The translations under genes and the position numbers were made by a program. The notes below the pieces were generated by a model. It had not been told where the DNA came from and searched no databases. It worked only from the letters and a program-made list of their open reading frames with translations. This document shows, piece after piece, positions 1 through 5,448 of a DNA stretch of 5,448 nt. Origin of the DNA: Candidatus Eiseniibacteriota bacterium (GTDB lineage: Bacteria; Joyebacterota; Joyebacteria; Joyebacterales; Joyebacteraceae); contig DAOWER010000263.1 of the NCBI GenBank assembly GCA_030638405.1, forward strand, positions 1 to 5,448. Reading direction: 5' to 3'. Position 1 is the first letter of the stretch. Each line of letters starts with the position of its first letter.

Positions 1-383
1 CGCTGCTCTCCGAGGGCCATGTTGTACTCGTCTGTCCCGCGCTCGTCGCAGTGTCCCTCGATGAGGACGCGGGCGTCAGGGTACTCCTGCAGCCACGCTG
101 CGATTCCCTGGAGCGTCGGGACGTCGCTGTCAAGAATGCGATACTGGTCGAACTCGAAGTAGATGTCCGCGAACGCCTTGCTCAGGGGCTCGATGTAGAT
201 GGTGTCGTCGGGCACGTCGTCAAGGGCGATGTCGCCCTCCACGATCCCCTCGATGTCCTCGGCGACCTCCGGCTCGATCGTGATGTCCTCCATGACCTCT
301 TCCTTTGAGCCACATCCCGAGAGCGGGAGGGCGAAGACCACGGCGACCGCAATCACGACCAGAAGAGCAAGAACCTTCTTCAT
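1..383 (-). CDS. pal: Peptidoglycan-associated lipoprotein Pal, 5' part (C-terminus cut by window edge)
   Basis: Pal is an outer-membrane lipoprotein whose OmpA-like domain binds peptidoglycan and whose partner is TolB. I translated it by hand from the ATG at 383-381; 128 residues lie in the window. Residues 1-23 form a lipoprotein signal (MKK, a hydrophobic stretch, then the lipobox LSGC), with Cys24 as the lipidated residue. Residues 25-67 are a strikingly acidic linker. The OmpA-like domain starts around residue 72, with IYFEFDQY, EGHCDERGTDEYN and LGEQR, matching the classic Pal signatures YFDFD and EGHADERGTPEYN-LGERR. The window ends exactly at the conserved Arg of the NxxLxxxR peptidoglycan-binding motif, so about 40-50 residues are missing. 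The start is well fixed by a near-perfect ribosome binding site and by the signal peptide. The gene follows tolB by 39 bp and is last of the visible tol-pal operon. Confidence 0.95.
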   Translation of the reverse strand, partial: MKKVLALLVVIAVAVVFALPLSGCGSKEEVMEDITIEPEVAEDIEGIVEGDIALDDVPDDTIYIEPLSKAFADIYFEFDQYRILDSDVPTLQGIAAWLQEYPDARVLIEGHCDERGTDEYNMALGEQ

Positions 384-389
384 TCCGTT

Positions 390-397
390 CCTCCTTA
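390..397 (-). promoter_or_regulatory. Very strong Shine-Dalgarno of pal
   Basis: On the minus strand the bases read TAAGGAGG, followed by 6 nt and the ATG of pal. This is an essentially full complement of the 16S rRNA anti-Shine-Dalgarno, much stronger than the sites in front of the other tol genes. It fits the need for far more Pal than TolQRAB, and it fixes the pal start. Confidence 0.85.
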
Positions 398-422
398 CAG
401 AAACTCCCCTCACGTTGACAAG

Positions 423-1763
423 CTAGAACGACCAGGCGGGGCTCAAGTAATCTCCCCCACCGCTCGTCAGCCTCAATGGTTCCTGTTCGTATATGTCCAA
501 CATATAGAGGTTCGACTTGCCTCCCGACATCATGCTGTAGACGAGGTGCCGTCCGTCGGGAGCCCAGGAAGGATCTTCCTTGTTCTCCCGACCCGTAGTT
601 AGCCGTACCACCTCCTTGGTCTCAACGTCAACGGTACATATCTGGTATACGCCGTCCACCGTGGAAGTATATGCTATCAGATCGCCCTTGGGCGACCAAT
701 CAGGAGACGTATTGTAGCTCCCGGTGTAAGTCAGGCGCTCCGCCGTCCCTCCGGCCGAGTTCATAACGTAGACCTGTGGGGAGCCGGACCGGTCCGAGAC
801 GAACGCGATCCTGCGCCCGTCCGGCGACCAGCAGGGAGATGACTCCGTGCTTCGCCCGAACGTCAGTCTCTTGGGGTTCGTGCCTTCCGCCGTCAGTCTG
901 TATATCTCCGTGTTCCCGTCCCGAGACAGTGACATGGCGACGTCCCCGCCGCGCGGCGAGACCGCGACGAACGCGTTCAGCCCGGGAAAGGACGTCAGCC
1001 TCTGCACGACCCCGGACGTCACTGAAACAGCGCAGGATTCCTGACGCTGGCCCCTGTATCTCGTGTATGCGAGCCGTTTGCCATCCGGGAACCAATCCGG
1101 GTAGATGGCCAGCAGGTCGTCCCTGGTAATCCTGCGGCGGTTCTCTCCGTCGTAGTCCATCACGTAAACCTGCTTCGTCCCTGTCACGTTGGACACGAAC
1201 GCGATCTTCGAGAGGGCGATACCTCTCTCGCCGGCGATGAGCGCCACGATGTCGTTCGACAGACTGTGTACCGCGTCCCTCCACAACCCCGCCTCCCCGG
1301 AGTAGCTGCGGCCGAGGATCGCCTTCCCCTGACCGAGGTCGTAGACCACCGCCTCCACGCTGAACTCGGACAGTCCCGCCTCGAAACTCCCCTTGACCAG
1401 GATCTCTCCCCCGAGCGCAAGCCACTCGGGAAACGCCACAGATCCGGAGGCCCTGTCGTCAGCCTCGGTCTCGTCAACGAACTCCAGGTTCTCAATGACA
1501 CTGAAGTGACCGGAGTTCGAGAGGTCGAATGTCAGCACGTCGCGGATGTCAGACGCGTCCACCATTCCCCCGATGCCCTCGAACAGCGGCAGCGCTACCG
1601 AGATCTTCTCACCGAATCCCTTCTCGATACTGAGATACACATCCTCCGCGCCCGCCACGCTGCTCACTGTGAGGAGCACAACGACGGAAAGGACGTACGG
1701 AACAGCCCTCTGGAATCGAATAGGACCCAACGTACCCTGCCTTTCACTGTCAGTACCCGCCAC
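423..1763 (-). CDS. tolB: Tol-Pal system periplasmic beta-propeller protein TolB
   Basis: TolB is the periplasmic protein that binds Pal and TolA and couples the inner-membrane motor to the outer membrane. The 446-aa product is close to the usual length of about 430. It has a Sec signal (hydrophobic core about residues 22-33, likely cleavage after VAGA at residue 39). An N-terminal alpha/beta TolB_N domain follows (about 40-180), including SVALPLFEGIG and LVKGSFE. The C-terminus is a six-bladed propeller whose blades begin near 185, 231, 275, 319, 363 and 407. PD40 signatures include FPDGKR, WSPDGRR, WSPKG and WAPDGRH, and the chain ends SPAWSF. The start is uncertain. The GTG at 1763 has AGGAG only 3 nt upstream, whereas the in-frame TTG at 1730-1728 is preceded by AAAGG at 9 nt and would give a more compact signal peptide of about 28 residues. 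It lies 54 bp after tolA. Confidence 0.95.
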   Translation of the reverse strand: MAGTDSERQGTLGPIRFQRAVPYVLSVVVLLTVSSVAGAEDVYLSIEKGFGEKISVALPLFEGIGGMVDASDIRDVLTFDLSNSGHFSVIENLEFVDETEADDRASGSVAFPEWLALGGEILVKGSFEAGLSEFSVEAVVYDLGQGKAILGRSYSGEAGLWRDAVHSLSNDIVALIAGERGIALSKIAFVSNVTGTKQVYVMDYDGENRRRITRDDLLAIYPDWFPDGKRLAYTRYRGQRQESCAVSVTSGVVQRLTSFPGLNAFVAVSPRGGDVAMSLSRDGNTEIYRLTAEGTNPKRLTFGRSTESSPCWSPDGRRIAFVSDRSGSPQVYVMNSAGGTAERLTYTGSYNTSPDWSPKGDLIAYTSTVDGVYQICTVDVETKEVVRLTTGRENKEDPSWAPDGRHLVYSMMSGGKSNLYMLDIYEQEPLRLTSGGGDYLSPAWSF

Positions 1764-1789
1764 CGACTCCTGCGGCCTCCAAGACCGGC

Positions 1790-1809
1790 GTCCGCCGGCT
1801 CGGGCGGAC
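1790..1809 (-). other. GC-rich hairpin in the tolA-tolB gap
   Basis: A perfect 7-bp inverted repeat, GTCCGCC / GGCGGAC, with a 6-nt loop fills much of the 54-bp gap between the tolA stop and tolB start. No T-tract follows on the minus strand, so it is not a standard intrinsic terminator. A shorter alternative stem (CCGGC 1785-1789 with GCCGG 1794-1798) overlaps it and cannot form at the same time. A role in partial attenuation, mRNA stability or translation of tolB is possible but is inference. Confidence 0.4.
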
Positions 1810-1817
1810 CAAATGTG

Positions 1818-2513
1818 CTACTGCGTGATCGTGAAGTCTATCGTAACGTCGAGCCGGTCCCCGAGGTACGTCTGCGGCAGCTCGGCGAACGGGGCCGAGG
1901 AGCGGACCGCCTGCACGGCCGACTGGTCGATCGTCGACCAGTTGGACGACCGCGCTATCCTGAGATCGGTTATTGAACCCGAGCGCAGGACGGTGAACGA
2001 CAACCTCGCTGTCGGGGAGTCGCCTCCGGTGAACCTCGCGCTCGGCTGCTTCCAGTTCCTGGTTATCTTCCCCTGCAGCATCGTCAGATAGTAGTCCGCA
2101 ACGACCTTCCCGGCAGTGATCTTGGTGCTGCCGGAGGGGGTCTGCGGCTTTGGTGTCTCCTCCCTCGGCTTCTGCTCAGGGCGACGCTCGTCCTCCGCCC
2201 TGAGCCGCTCGGCTATCTTTTCCTCCAGGCTCTTCTCCACCCTCTTGGGCGGCGGCGCGACGACGTTGCGTACCGGGCGCTTCACCGGCTCTTCCGGAAT
2301 GGGGTCCTTCTCAGGCGCCGGCTCGACCGGCGCAGGCTCGGGCTCAGGAGCCGCCTCCTCCTCGACCGCGGGCGCCTCCTGAGGCAGGTCCACCAGCTCA
2401 ACGGCGTAGACCTCCATGGCCAGTGGCTGCCGCGTGCCCAGATCCGGAAGGACCGGCAGGAGAGCGAAGAGGGCCACGTGCACCGAAGCCGATATGATGA
2501 AGAGCCTGCGCAT
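1818..2513 (-). CDS. tolA: TolA-type energy transducer with TonB-family C-terminal domain
   Basis: This protein spans the periplasm and carries proton-motive energy from TolQR to TolB/Pal. From the ATG at 2513 it has 231 residues. A single N-terminal membrane segment (about 4-23) contains the Ser8-x3-His12 motif that TonB and TolA use to contact their motor. Residues 43-90 are rich in Pro, Glu and Ala (for example EEEAAPEPEPAPVEPAPEKD), residues 91-117 are charged and probably helical, and residues 138-231 are a TonB/TolA C-terminal domain (ADYYLTMLQGKITRNWKQP ... RSGSITDLRIARSS). Position between tolR and tolB supports TolA over TonB, although the short proline-rich linker is TonB-like and unlike the long Ala/Lys helix of E. 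coli TolA (421 aa). An in-frame GTG at 2573 would add 20 residues. I prefer 2513 because it is an ATG, lies directly before the membrane segment and has AGGA 8 nt upstream. Confidence 0.88.
   Translation of the reverse strand: MRRLFIISASVHVALFALLPVLPDLGTRQPLAMEVYAVELVDLPQEAPAVEEEAAPEPEPAPVEPAPEKDPIPEEPVKRPVRNVVAPPPKRVEKSLEEKIAERLRAEDERRPEQKPREETPKPQTPSGSTKITAGKVVADYYLTMLQGKITRNWKQPSARFTGGDSPTARLSFTVLRSGSITDLRIARSSNWSTIDQSAVQAVRSSAPFAELPQTYLGDRLDVTIDFTITQ
1922..1942 (-). other. Perfect 9-bp hairpin inside the 3' end of tolA
   Basis: ACTGGTCGA (1922-1930) pairs perfectly with TCGACCAGT (1934-1942) around a 3-nt loop. It lies within the tolA coding sequence (around NWSTIDQS), about 100 nt before the stop codon. 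No U-tract follows. It may be chance or an mRNA structure element; the sequence shows only the pairing. Confidence 0.35.
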
Positions 2514-2591
2514 GTCGTCCGTCCTGCTCTGTTGTTCGCCGCGTCGCGCGACGATGCTGTGCCTAGCGACCACTGCCCGGCCTGTTCGACG

Positions 2592-3002
2592 CTACTCTAC
2601 CGGCTTCGTTGCCATCGCGAGCCTGGTGATCCCCACTCCCCTGACAGTATCCAGGACCTCGATGACTTTGCCGTACTTGAGATCTGTGTCGGCCTTGATG
2701 AGCACTGCCACGTCCTCTCTCGCCGCGTGGACGTTGGCCAGGCGCTCACCGAGCTCGTCCAGCGTCACACGCTGCCCTTCCAGGTAGACGCGTTCGTTCT
2801 CGGAGACCGAGATGGTCAGTACTTCCGCCACGTCGATCCTCTTGGGATCGGCGGTGGGCAGCGTTATGTCTATGCCCTGCTCGAGCATGGGCGCCACGAT
2901 AATGAAGATGATGAGAAGCGTCATCATCACGTCCACGAGCGACGTCACATTGATGTCGCTCACGAGCTCGAGCTCGTACTGGCGCTTGCGTCTTCTGCCC
3001 AC
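2592..3002 (-). CDS. tolR: TolR/ExbD-family proton-channel subunit
   Basis: TolR forms the proton channel with TolQ and reaches into the periplasm. The 136-aa product has the family's usual size (E. coli TolR 142). It has a basic cytoplasmic start (GRRRKRQ), then the hallmark SDINVTSLVDVMMTLLIIF with one membrane segment at about 22-42. Asp24 matches the essential proton-carrying aspartate (Asp23 in E. coli TolR, Asp25 in ExbD). The periplasmic domain follows (EQGIDITLPTA, VYLEGQRVTLDELGERL, VLIKADTDLKYGKVIEVLDTVRGVG). It starts with GTG at 3002, with GGAGA 6 nt upstream, and lies 13 bp after tolQ. TolR rather than ExbD is chosen from the operon context. Confidence 0.95.
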   Translation of the reverse strand: MGRRRKRQYELELVSDINVTSLVDVMMTLLIIFIIVAPMLEQGIDITLPTADPKRIDVAEVLTISVSENERVYLEGQRVTLDELGERLANVHAAREDVAVLIKADTDLKYGKVIEVLDTVRGVGITRLAMATKPVE

Positions 3003-3015
3003 TGGCTGTCTCCGC

Positions 3016-3702
3016 TTACCTAGCCCCGAAGTTTCTCTCGACCGTCGACAGGAACTCCGAGGAGAAATTCTCCATGCGCTGCGTTAGATTCCTGACGTTG
3101 TTCATCAGATAGTTGTAGCCCACGAGAGCGGGTATGGCCACTGCGAGGCCGGCCACCGTGGTCGTCAGCGCCGCCGACACGCCCGGCGCCACGCTGCTGA
3201 TACTGGCGGTACCGGTCAGGGACATTGCGGAGAAAGCCTTCATGATCCCCCACACCGTCCCGAACAGCCCCACGAACGGGGCAACGCCTGCGGTGGTGGC
3301 CAGAACGATCAGGTATCTGCGCAGCTCCATTACCTGTTCGGAGATCGCCGTCTCCAGGCTGCGCTCGAGTCCGTCCATCTGAACCATCGACAGTGAGCGC
3401 TGTGCCTGCATCCGGTCCTTCCCCCCAAGGATCAGCGCCAGCTCGGCAAGACCCGCCTCGAAGACCGCCGCGAAGGGCGACGTGCCGAACTCGGTGCGGT
3501 CGGCGTAGTGACCCACCATTTCATCGGGAGCTTCCCGGAACTTGTCGAGAAACGCGAACGATTGGTTTCTGGCCCTGCGTATGGCGCCGTTCCTGTAGAG
3601 GATGATTGCCCACGAGTAGATCGAGACCAGGAACAGGAGGAAAACGATGAGCCTTCCCACGAACCCCGACTGGCCTATGCTTGCCAGGAATCCAGTCCCC
3701 AA
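3016..3702 (-). CDS. tolQ: TolQ/ExbB-family motor subunit
   Basis: TolQ is the multimeric inner-membrane stator that, with TolR, converts proton flow into motion of TolA. The 228-aa product matches the family length (E. coli TolQ 230). Three membrane segments lie at about 17-36, 131-156 and 168-196. Family residues are visible: GLFGTVWGIMKAF with Thr149, and ALTTTVAGLAVAIPA with Thr182, the counterparts of the conserved channel threonines Thr145 and Thr178 of E. coli TolQ. The cytoplasmic loop carries FEAGLAEL and MDGLERSLE. The start is a rare TTG at 3702-3700, chosen because AGGAG sits 8 nt upstream and the first helix follows directly. That Shine-Dalgarno overlaps the stop codon of the preceding gene, which suggests translational coupling. 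Confidence 0.95.
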   Translation of the reverse strand: MGTGFLASIGQSGFVGRLIVFLLFLVSIYSWAIILYRNGAIRRARNQSFAFLDKFREAPDEMVGHYADRTEFGTSPFAAVFEAGLAELALILGGKDRMQAQRSLSMVQMDGLERSLETAISEQVMELRRYLIVLATTAGVAPFVGLFGTVWGIMKAFSAMSLTGTASISSVAPGVSAALTTTVAGLAVAIPALVGYNYLMNNVRNLTQRMENFSSEFLSTVERNFGAR

Positions 3703-3710
3703 CGTGATGT

Positions 3711-3716
3711 CTCCTA
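3711..3716 (-). promoter_or_regulatory. tolQ Shine-Dalgarno overlapping the stop of the Yip1-like gene
   Basis: The minus strand reads TAGGAG, in which TAG is the stop codon of the upstream membrane-protein gene and AGGAG is the ribosome binding site for the TTG start of tolQ, 8 nt further on. A ribosome finishing the first gene would cover this site. The arrangement implies coupled translation and supports a TTG start for tolQ. Confidence 0.7.
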
Positions 3717-5144
3717 TTCTGCGTCGGGCGATCGCGCGCCCGGCGCGTCCGTGTCGGGTTGCAGGTATGCGACCCAGCGCGACTCGATGCCACCGAGTGA
3801 GTCGCCCAGCGCCGCTTCCAGAAGAACTTCCGTGCCCTCGGACCTTCCTGCCGAGTCGCTGTAGAGGTCGCGGACGACGTTCACCCCGACCTCTTCGATG
3901 AGGAAGGCCACGAACGAGCCGGCCGCCGCCTGCGAGATCCTCTCGTCAAGCTGCACAAACGCCACAGCATCGACGAGCACACCAAGATCTGGCAAGACCT
4001 TCCTCTGAAGCAGGTCCGCGCCGGCCTCGCGCGCCGCCATACCGCCCCACGTTCTCCCCGCGTAGACGGCCAGCCCGTCCCGAATGCGGGGGGTATACAC
4101 CTTACCGTGGGTCTTCGCATCCACCAGCTTGAGCATTTCCCGCGTGAGGGCGGCCTCTGCACCCTCTGCCCAGGCGAGATGCACCGCATTGGCCCATTCG
4201 ACACGATGGGCCAGGGCGGCGTTGTCCGTCACCCTGAGCTTCTCCTCAAGGGACGGGTACAGATAGCAATCTATTCGGTCGCCCCCTCCCGCGCCAGCCC
4301 CGCCCCGGGGGTCCAATCCCGTCAGCGTCTCGACGCGTTCCCCGGCCTTCTCCCACACCAGCGCTATCACGGCGAGTGTCTTCTTGGGCGCGCTCGGGCT
4401 CATGTGCAGCACAACGCTCCCTGCTTCCTTGGTCGACCAGTCGGAGTAGGGGTCCACGCGGCGGACCGCCTCGCCTCTTCCCATCCAGCCGAGGATCAGC
4501 ACCGAGACGACGGCGAAGACGAGCGCCGTCAGACGCGCCCGCCGGCGGGGAAGCCCGAACACCGGTTCGGCCGCGATGCCCAGAAGGACGAAGAACCAGA
4601 TGACCGCGACGTCCAGCTGGCTTGCAAGTCCCCAGAGGAACGGCGAGGACGTCTGGTCGACCGCGAAGGCCAGGTTCAGTCCGGACATGGCGGTGTGCGT
4701 AAACGGGATGAGCGCCGTCAGGAGGATCGCGGATGCTCCTATCGGCACCGACGCGTGGCAGACGGCGGAGAAGGCGCGACGGAAGGTCCCACGCCCACCG
4801 AACAGCCGTGCCGCCGCCATGAAGAGAAGCGTCTGCAGGAGTGTCGCACCCGTGACCCCGACTATGCCAGAGACCACCATCGCAGCCGGCGCGCCCCTGT
4901 GTATCTCGACGGGGTCGTGCCCGCTGCGGAGGGCCTGAAGCTCTATCGACTCGTCCATGAACCCAGCGGACAGAGCCAGAAGACCGCTCAGCACCGCCGC
5001 GCTCATGACGAAGACGAGCGGCAGCACCCAGTGGGGCCGCTCCACCAGCCGGCGGAACGTACGACCGGGGAAGACCAGAACAAGAGTGAGCGCGGCCAGT
5101 GGATTCAGGGGGCGCGTCTCAGTGGAGGGTGCATCGATTGTCAC
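3714..5144 (-). CDS. Yip1-like membrane protein fused to a degenerate peptidase MA-like (gluzincin) domain
   Basis: No named gene fits this 476-aa protein. Residues 1-222 resemble the Yip1 family: an N-terminal VFPGRTFRRLVERPHW, the usual start in which an amphipathic segment precedes the membrane, then about five membrane helices (39-60, 88-112, 131-150, 169-194, 204-220). Residues 240-461 form a soluble domain with the layout of peptidase MA-family metallopeptidases: IDCYLYPSLEEKLR, a helix TREMLKLV where HExxH is expected, DGLAVYAGR where the EGLAxY third-ligand motif is expected, then SFVAFLIEEVGVNVVRDLY and a closing ALGDSLGGIESRWVAYL. The zinc histidines are replaced (Arg335, Lys339); only Glu336 and Asp356 remain, so it is probably not an active zinc protease. 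The start is GTG at 5144 with AAGGAG 11 nt upstream. It is first in the operon, 11 bp before tolQ. The function is unknown; a role in the envelope is inferred from context. Confidence 0.8.
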   Translation of the reverse strand: MTIDAPSTETRPLNPLAALTLVLVFPGRTFRRLVERPHWVLPLVFVMSAAVLSGLLALSAGFMDESIELQALRSGHDPVEIHRGAPAAMVVSGIVGVTGATLLQTLLFMAAARLFGGRGTFRRAFSAVCHASVPIGASAILLTALIPFTHTAMSGLNLAFAVDQTSSPFLWGLASQLDVAVIWFFVLLGIAAEPVFGLPRRRARLTALVFAVVSVLILGWMGRGEAVRRVDPYSDWSTKEAGSVVLHMSPSAPKKTLAVIALVWEKAGERVETLTGLDPRGGAGAGGGDRIDCYLYPSLEEKLRVTDNAALAHRVEWANAVHLAWAEGAEAALTREMLKLVDAKTHGKVYTPRIRDGLAVYAGRTWGGMAAREAGADLLQRKVLPDLGVLVDAVAFVQLDERISQAAAGSFVAFLIEEVGVNVVRDLYSDSAGRSEGTEVLLEAALGDSLGGIESRWVAYLQPDTDAPGARSPDAE

Positions 5145-5201
5145 GAGGGCTTCCGCTCCTTGGACGCAATACCAGGACGAATGGCCGGCGGGGGTTGCCA
5201 G

Positions 5202-5230
5202 ACATTACTGTGATGTTGGAATGATGTCAA
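5202..5230 (-). promoter_or_regulatory. Sigma70-type promoter of the Yip1-like/tol-pal operon
   Basis: On the minus strand a perfect -35 box TTGACA (5230-5225) is followed by a 17-nt spacer and TAATGT (5207-5202). That -10 keeps the three most conserved positions (T1, A2, T6) of TATAAT. Transcription would begin near 5195, leaving a leader of about 50 nt before the GTG at 5144. It sits in the 108-bp gap just after the preceding gene, the only place in the window where a break between transcription units looks natural. Confidence 0.6.
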
Positions 5231-5252
5231 GAAGGGAGAGCTGCCTGACTCG

Positions 5253-5448
5253 TCAGAGACTTCTCATGGTCCTTTTTCGACACTCGAACGTCGCTATCTC
5301 CCTGATGCCGGCACTCGCGAGCATACGAAGCGCGATGTCGAAGTCCATCCCGACCTGCTGGGGCGCGTGGGCGTCCGAGCCCAGCGTGACGGCAACGCCG
5401 TGCCGTGCGCAGACCTTGAGGAAGGGCAGGCTCGGATAGGGCTCCACC
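5253..5448 (-). CDS. PHP-family phosphoesterase, probably histidinol-phosphatase-like, C-terminal part
   Basis: Only the last 65 codons or so are in the window; the gene continues past the right edge. The visible part begins VEPYPSLPFLKVCARHGV, then VTLGSDAHAPQQVGMDFD, and ends with IREIATFECRKRTMRSL and TGA. GSDAH followed by xPxxVG is the C-terminal metal-binding signature of the polymerase/histidinol-phosphatase (PHP) superfamily, and the EPYPS segment plus the final FECRKR fit HisJ-type histidinol-phosphate phosphatases, which remove phosphate from L-histidinol phosphate in histidine synthesis. Other PHP hydrolases share these motifs, so the substrate is not certain. There is no obvious functional link to the tol genes, and no clear intrinsic terminator separates it from the promoter that follows. 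Confidence 0.85.
   Translation of the reverse strand, partial: VEPYPSLPFLKVCARHGVAVTLGSDAHAPQQVGMDFDIALRMLASAGIREIATFECRKRTMRSL

Noticed and set aside
46..51. Cysteine in EGHCDERG of Pal in place of the usual alanine
   Set aside because: This position varies between Ala, Cys and Thr in Pal/OmpA-like domains of other bacteria, so it is not notable by itself.
394..421. A possible promoter before pal: TTGTCA (421-416), 16-nt spacer, TGTAAG (399-394)
   Set aside because: The -10 overlaps the pal ribosome binding site, so the transcript would start after it and lack the strong Shine-Dalgarno. Spacing and boxes are also imperfect.
1266..1976. A long open frame (236 codons) on the plus strand
   Set aside because: It runs antisense to tolB and tolA, its translation is rich in Arg/His/Pro with no recognisable motif, and it is explained by GC-rich codon use on the other strand.
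2962..2977. A perfect 16-bp palindrome, ACGAGCTCGAGCTCGT, near the start of tolR
   Set aside because: It arises from codons GAG CTC GAG CTC for the Glu-Leu-Glu-Leu of a conserved TolR N-terminal segment, so coding constraint explains it.
4107..5213. A 368-codon open frame on the plus strand
   Set aside because: It is antisense to the Yip1-like gene, which has clear membrane helices and domain motifs. The plus-strand product is low-complexity, rich in Arg, Gly, Pro and His, and crosses the promoter region.
5225..5260. A terminator after the PHP gene
   Set aside because: Only a 5-bp stem with a 2-nt loop (CTGAC/GTCAG) is present and no real T-tract follows, so I cannot call an intrinsic terminator.

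Overview
The window is GC-rich bacterial chromosome in which every supported gene lies on the minus strand. It carries a complete Tol-Pal envelope gene set, so the organism is a diderm (Gram-negative-type) bacterium. The short TonB-like TolA, the many non-ATG starts and the unusual upstream partner gene argue against an enterobacterium and fit a deep-branching or little-cultured diderm lineage. I cannot name the phylum from sequence alone.

Layout in the direction of transcription (right to left): (1) the 3' end of a PHP-family phosphoesterase, probably histidinol-phosphatase-like, entering at the right edge (5448-5253). (2) A 108-bp gap holding a good sigma70-type promoter, with TTGACA, a 17-nt spacer and TAATGT. 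(3) A 476-aa membrane protein (5144-3714) with an N-terminal Yip1-like multi-pass domain joined to a soluble C-terminal domain that looks like a degenerate gluzincin (peptidase MA-like) fold lacking its zinc ligands. (4) tolQ (3702-3016), (5) tolR (3002-2592), (6) tolA, a TonB-family energy transducer (2513-1818), (7) tolB (1763-423), and (8) the 5' part of pal (383-1), cut by the left edge at the conserved arginine of the peptidoglycan-binding motif.

The six genes from the Yip1-like one to pal are packed with gaps of about 11-78 bp and are best read as one operon. TolQ and TolR form the proton-driven inner-membrane motor. TolA carries the energy across the periplasm. TolB is the periplasmic propeller that binds Pal, and Pal anchors the outer membrane to peptidoglycan. 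The Yip1/pseudo-peptidase fusion appears to be translationally linked to tolQ, because the tolQ Shine-Dalgarno overlaps its stop codon. This makes it a candidate accessory of the envelope machine and the least ordinary item in the window. No RNA genes, mobile elements, CRISPR arrays or gene-free stretches over 300 bases were seen.
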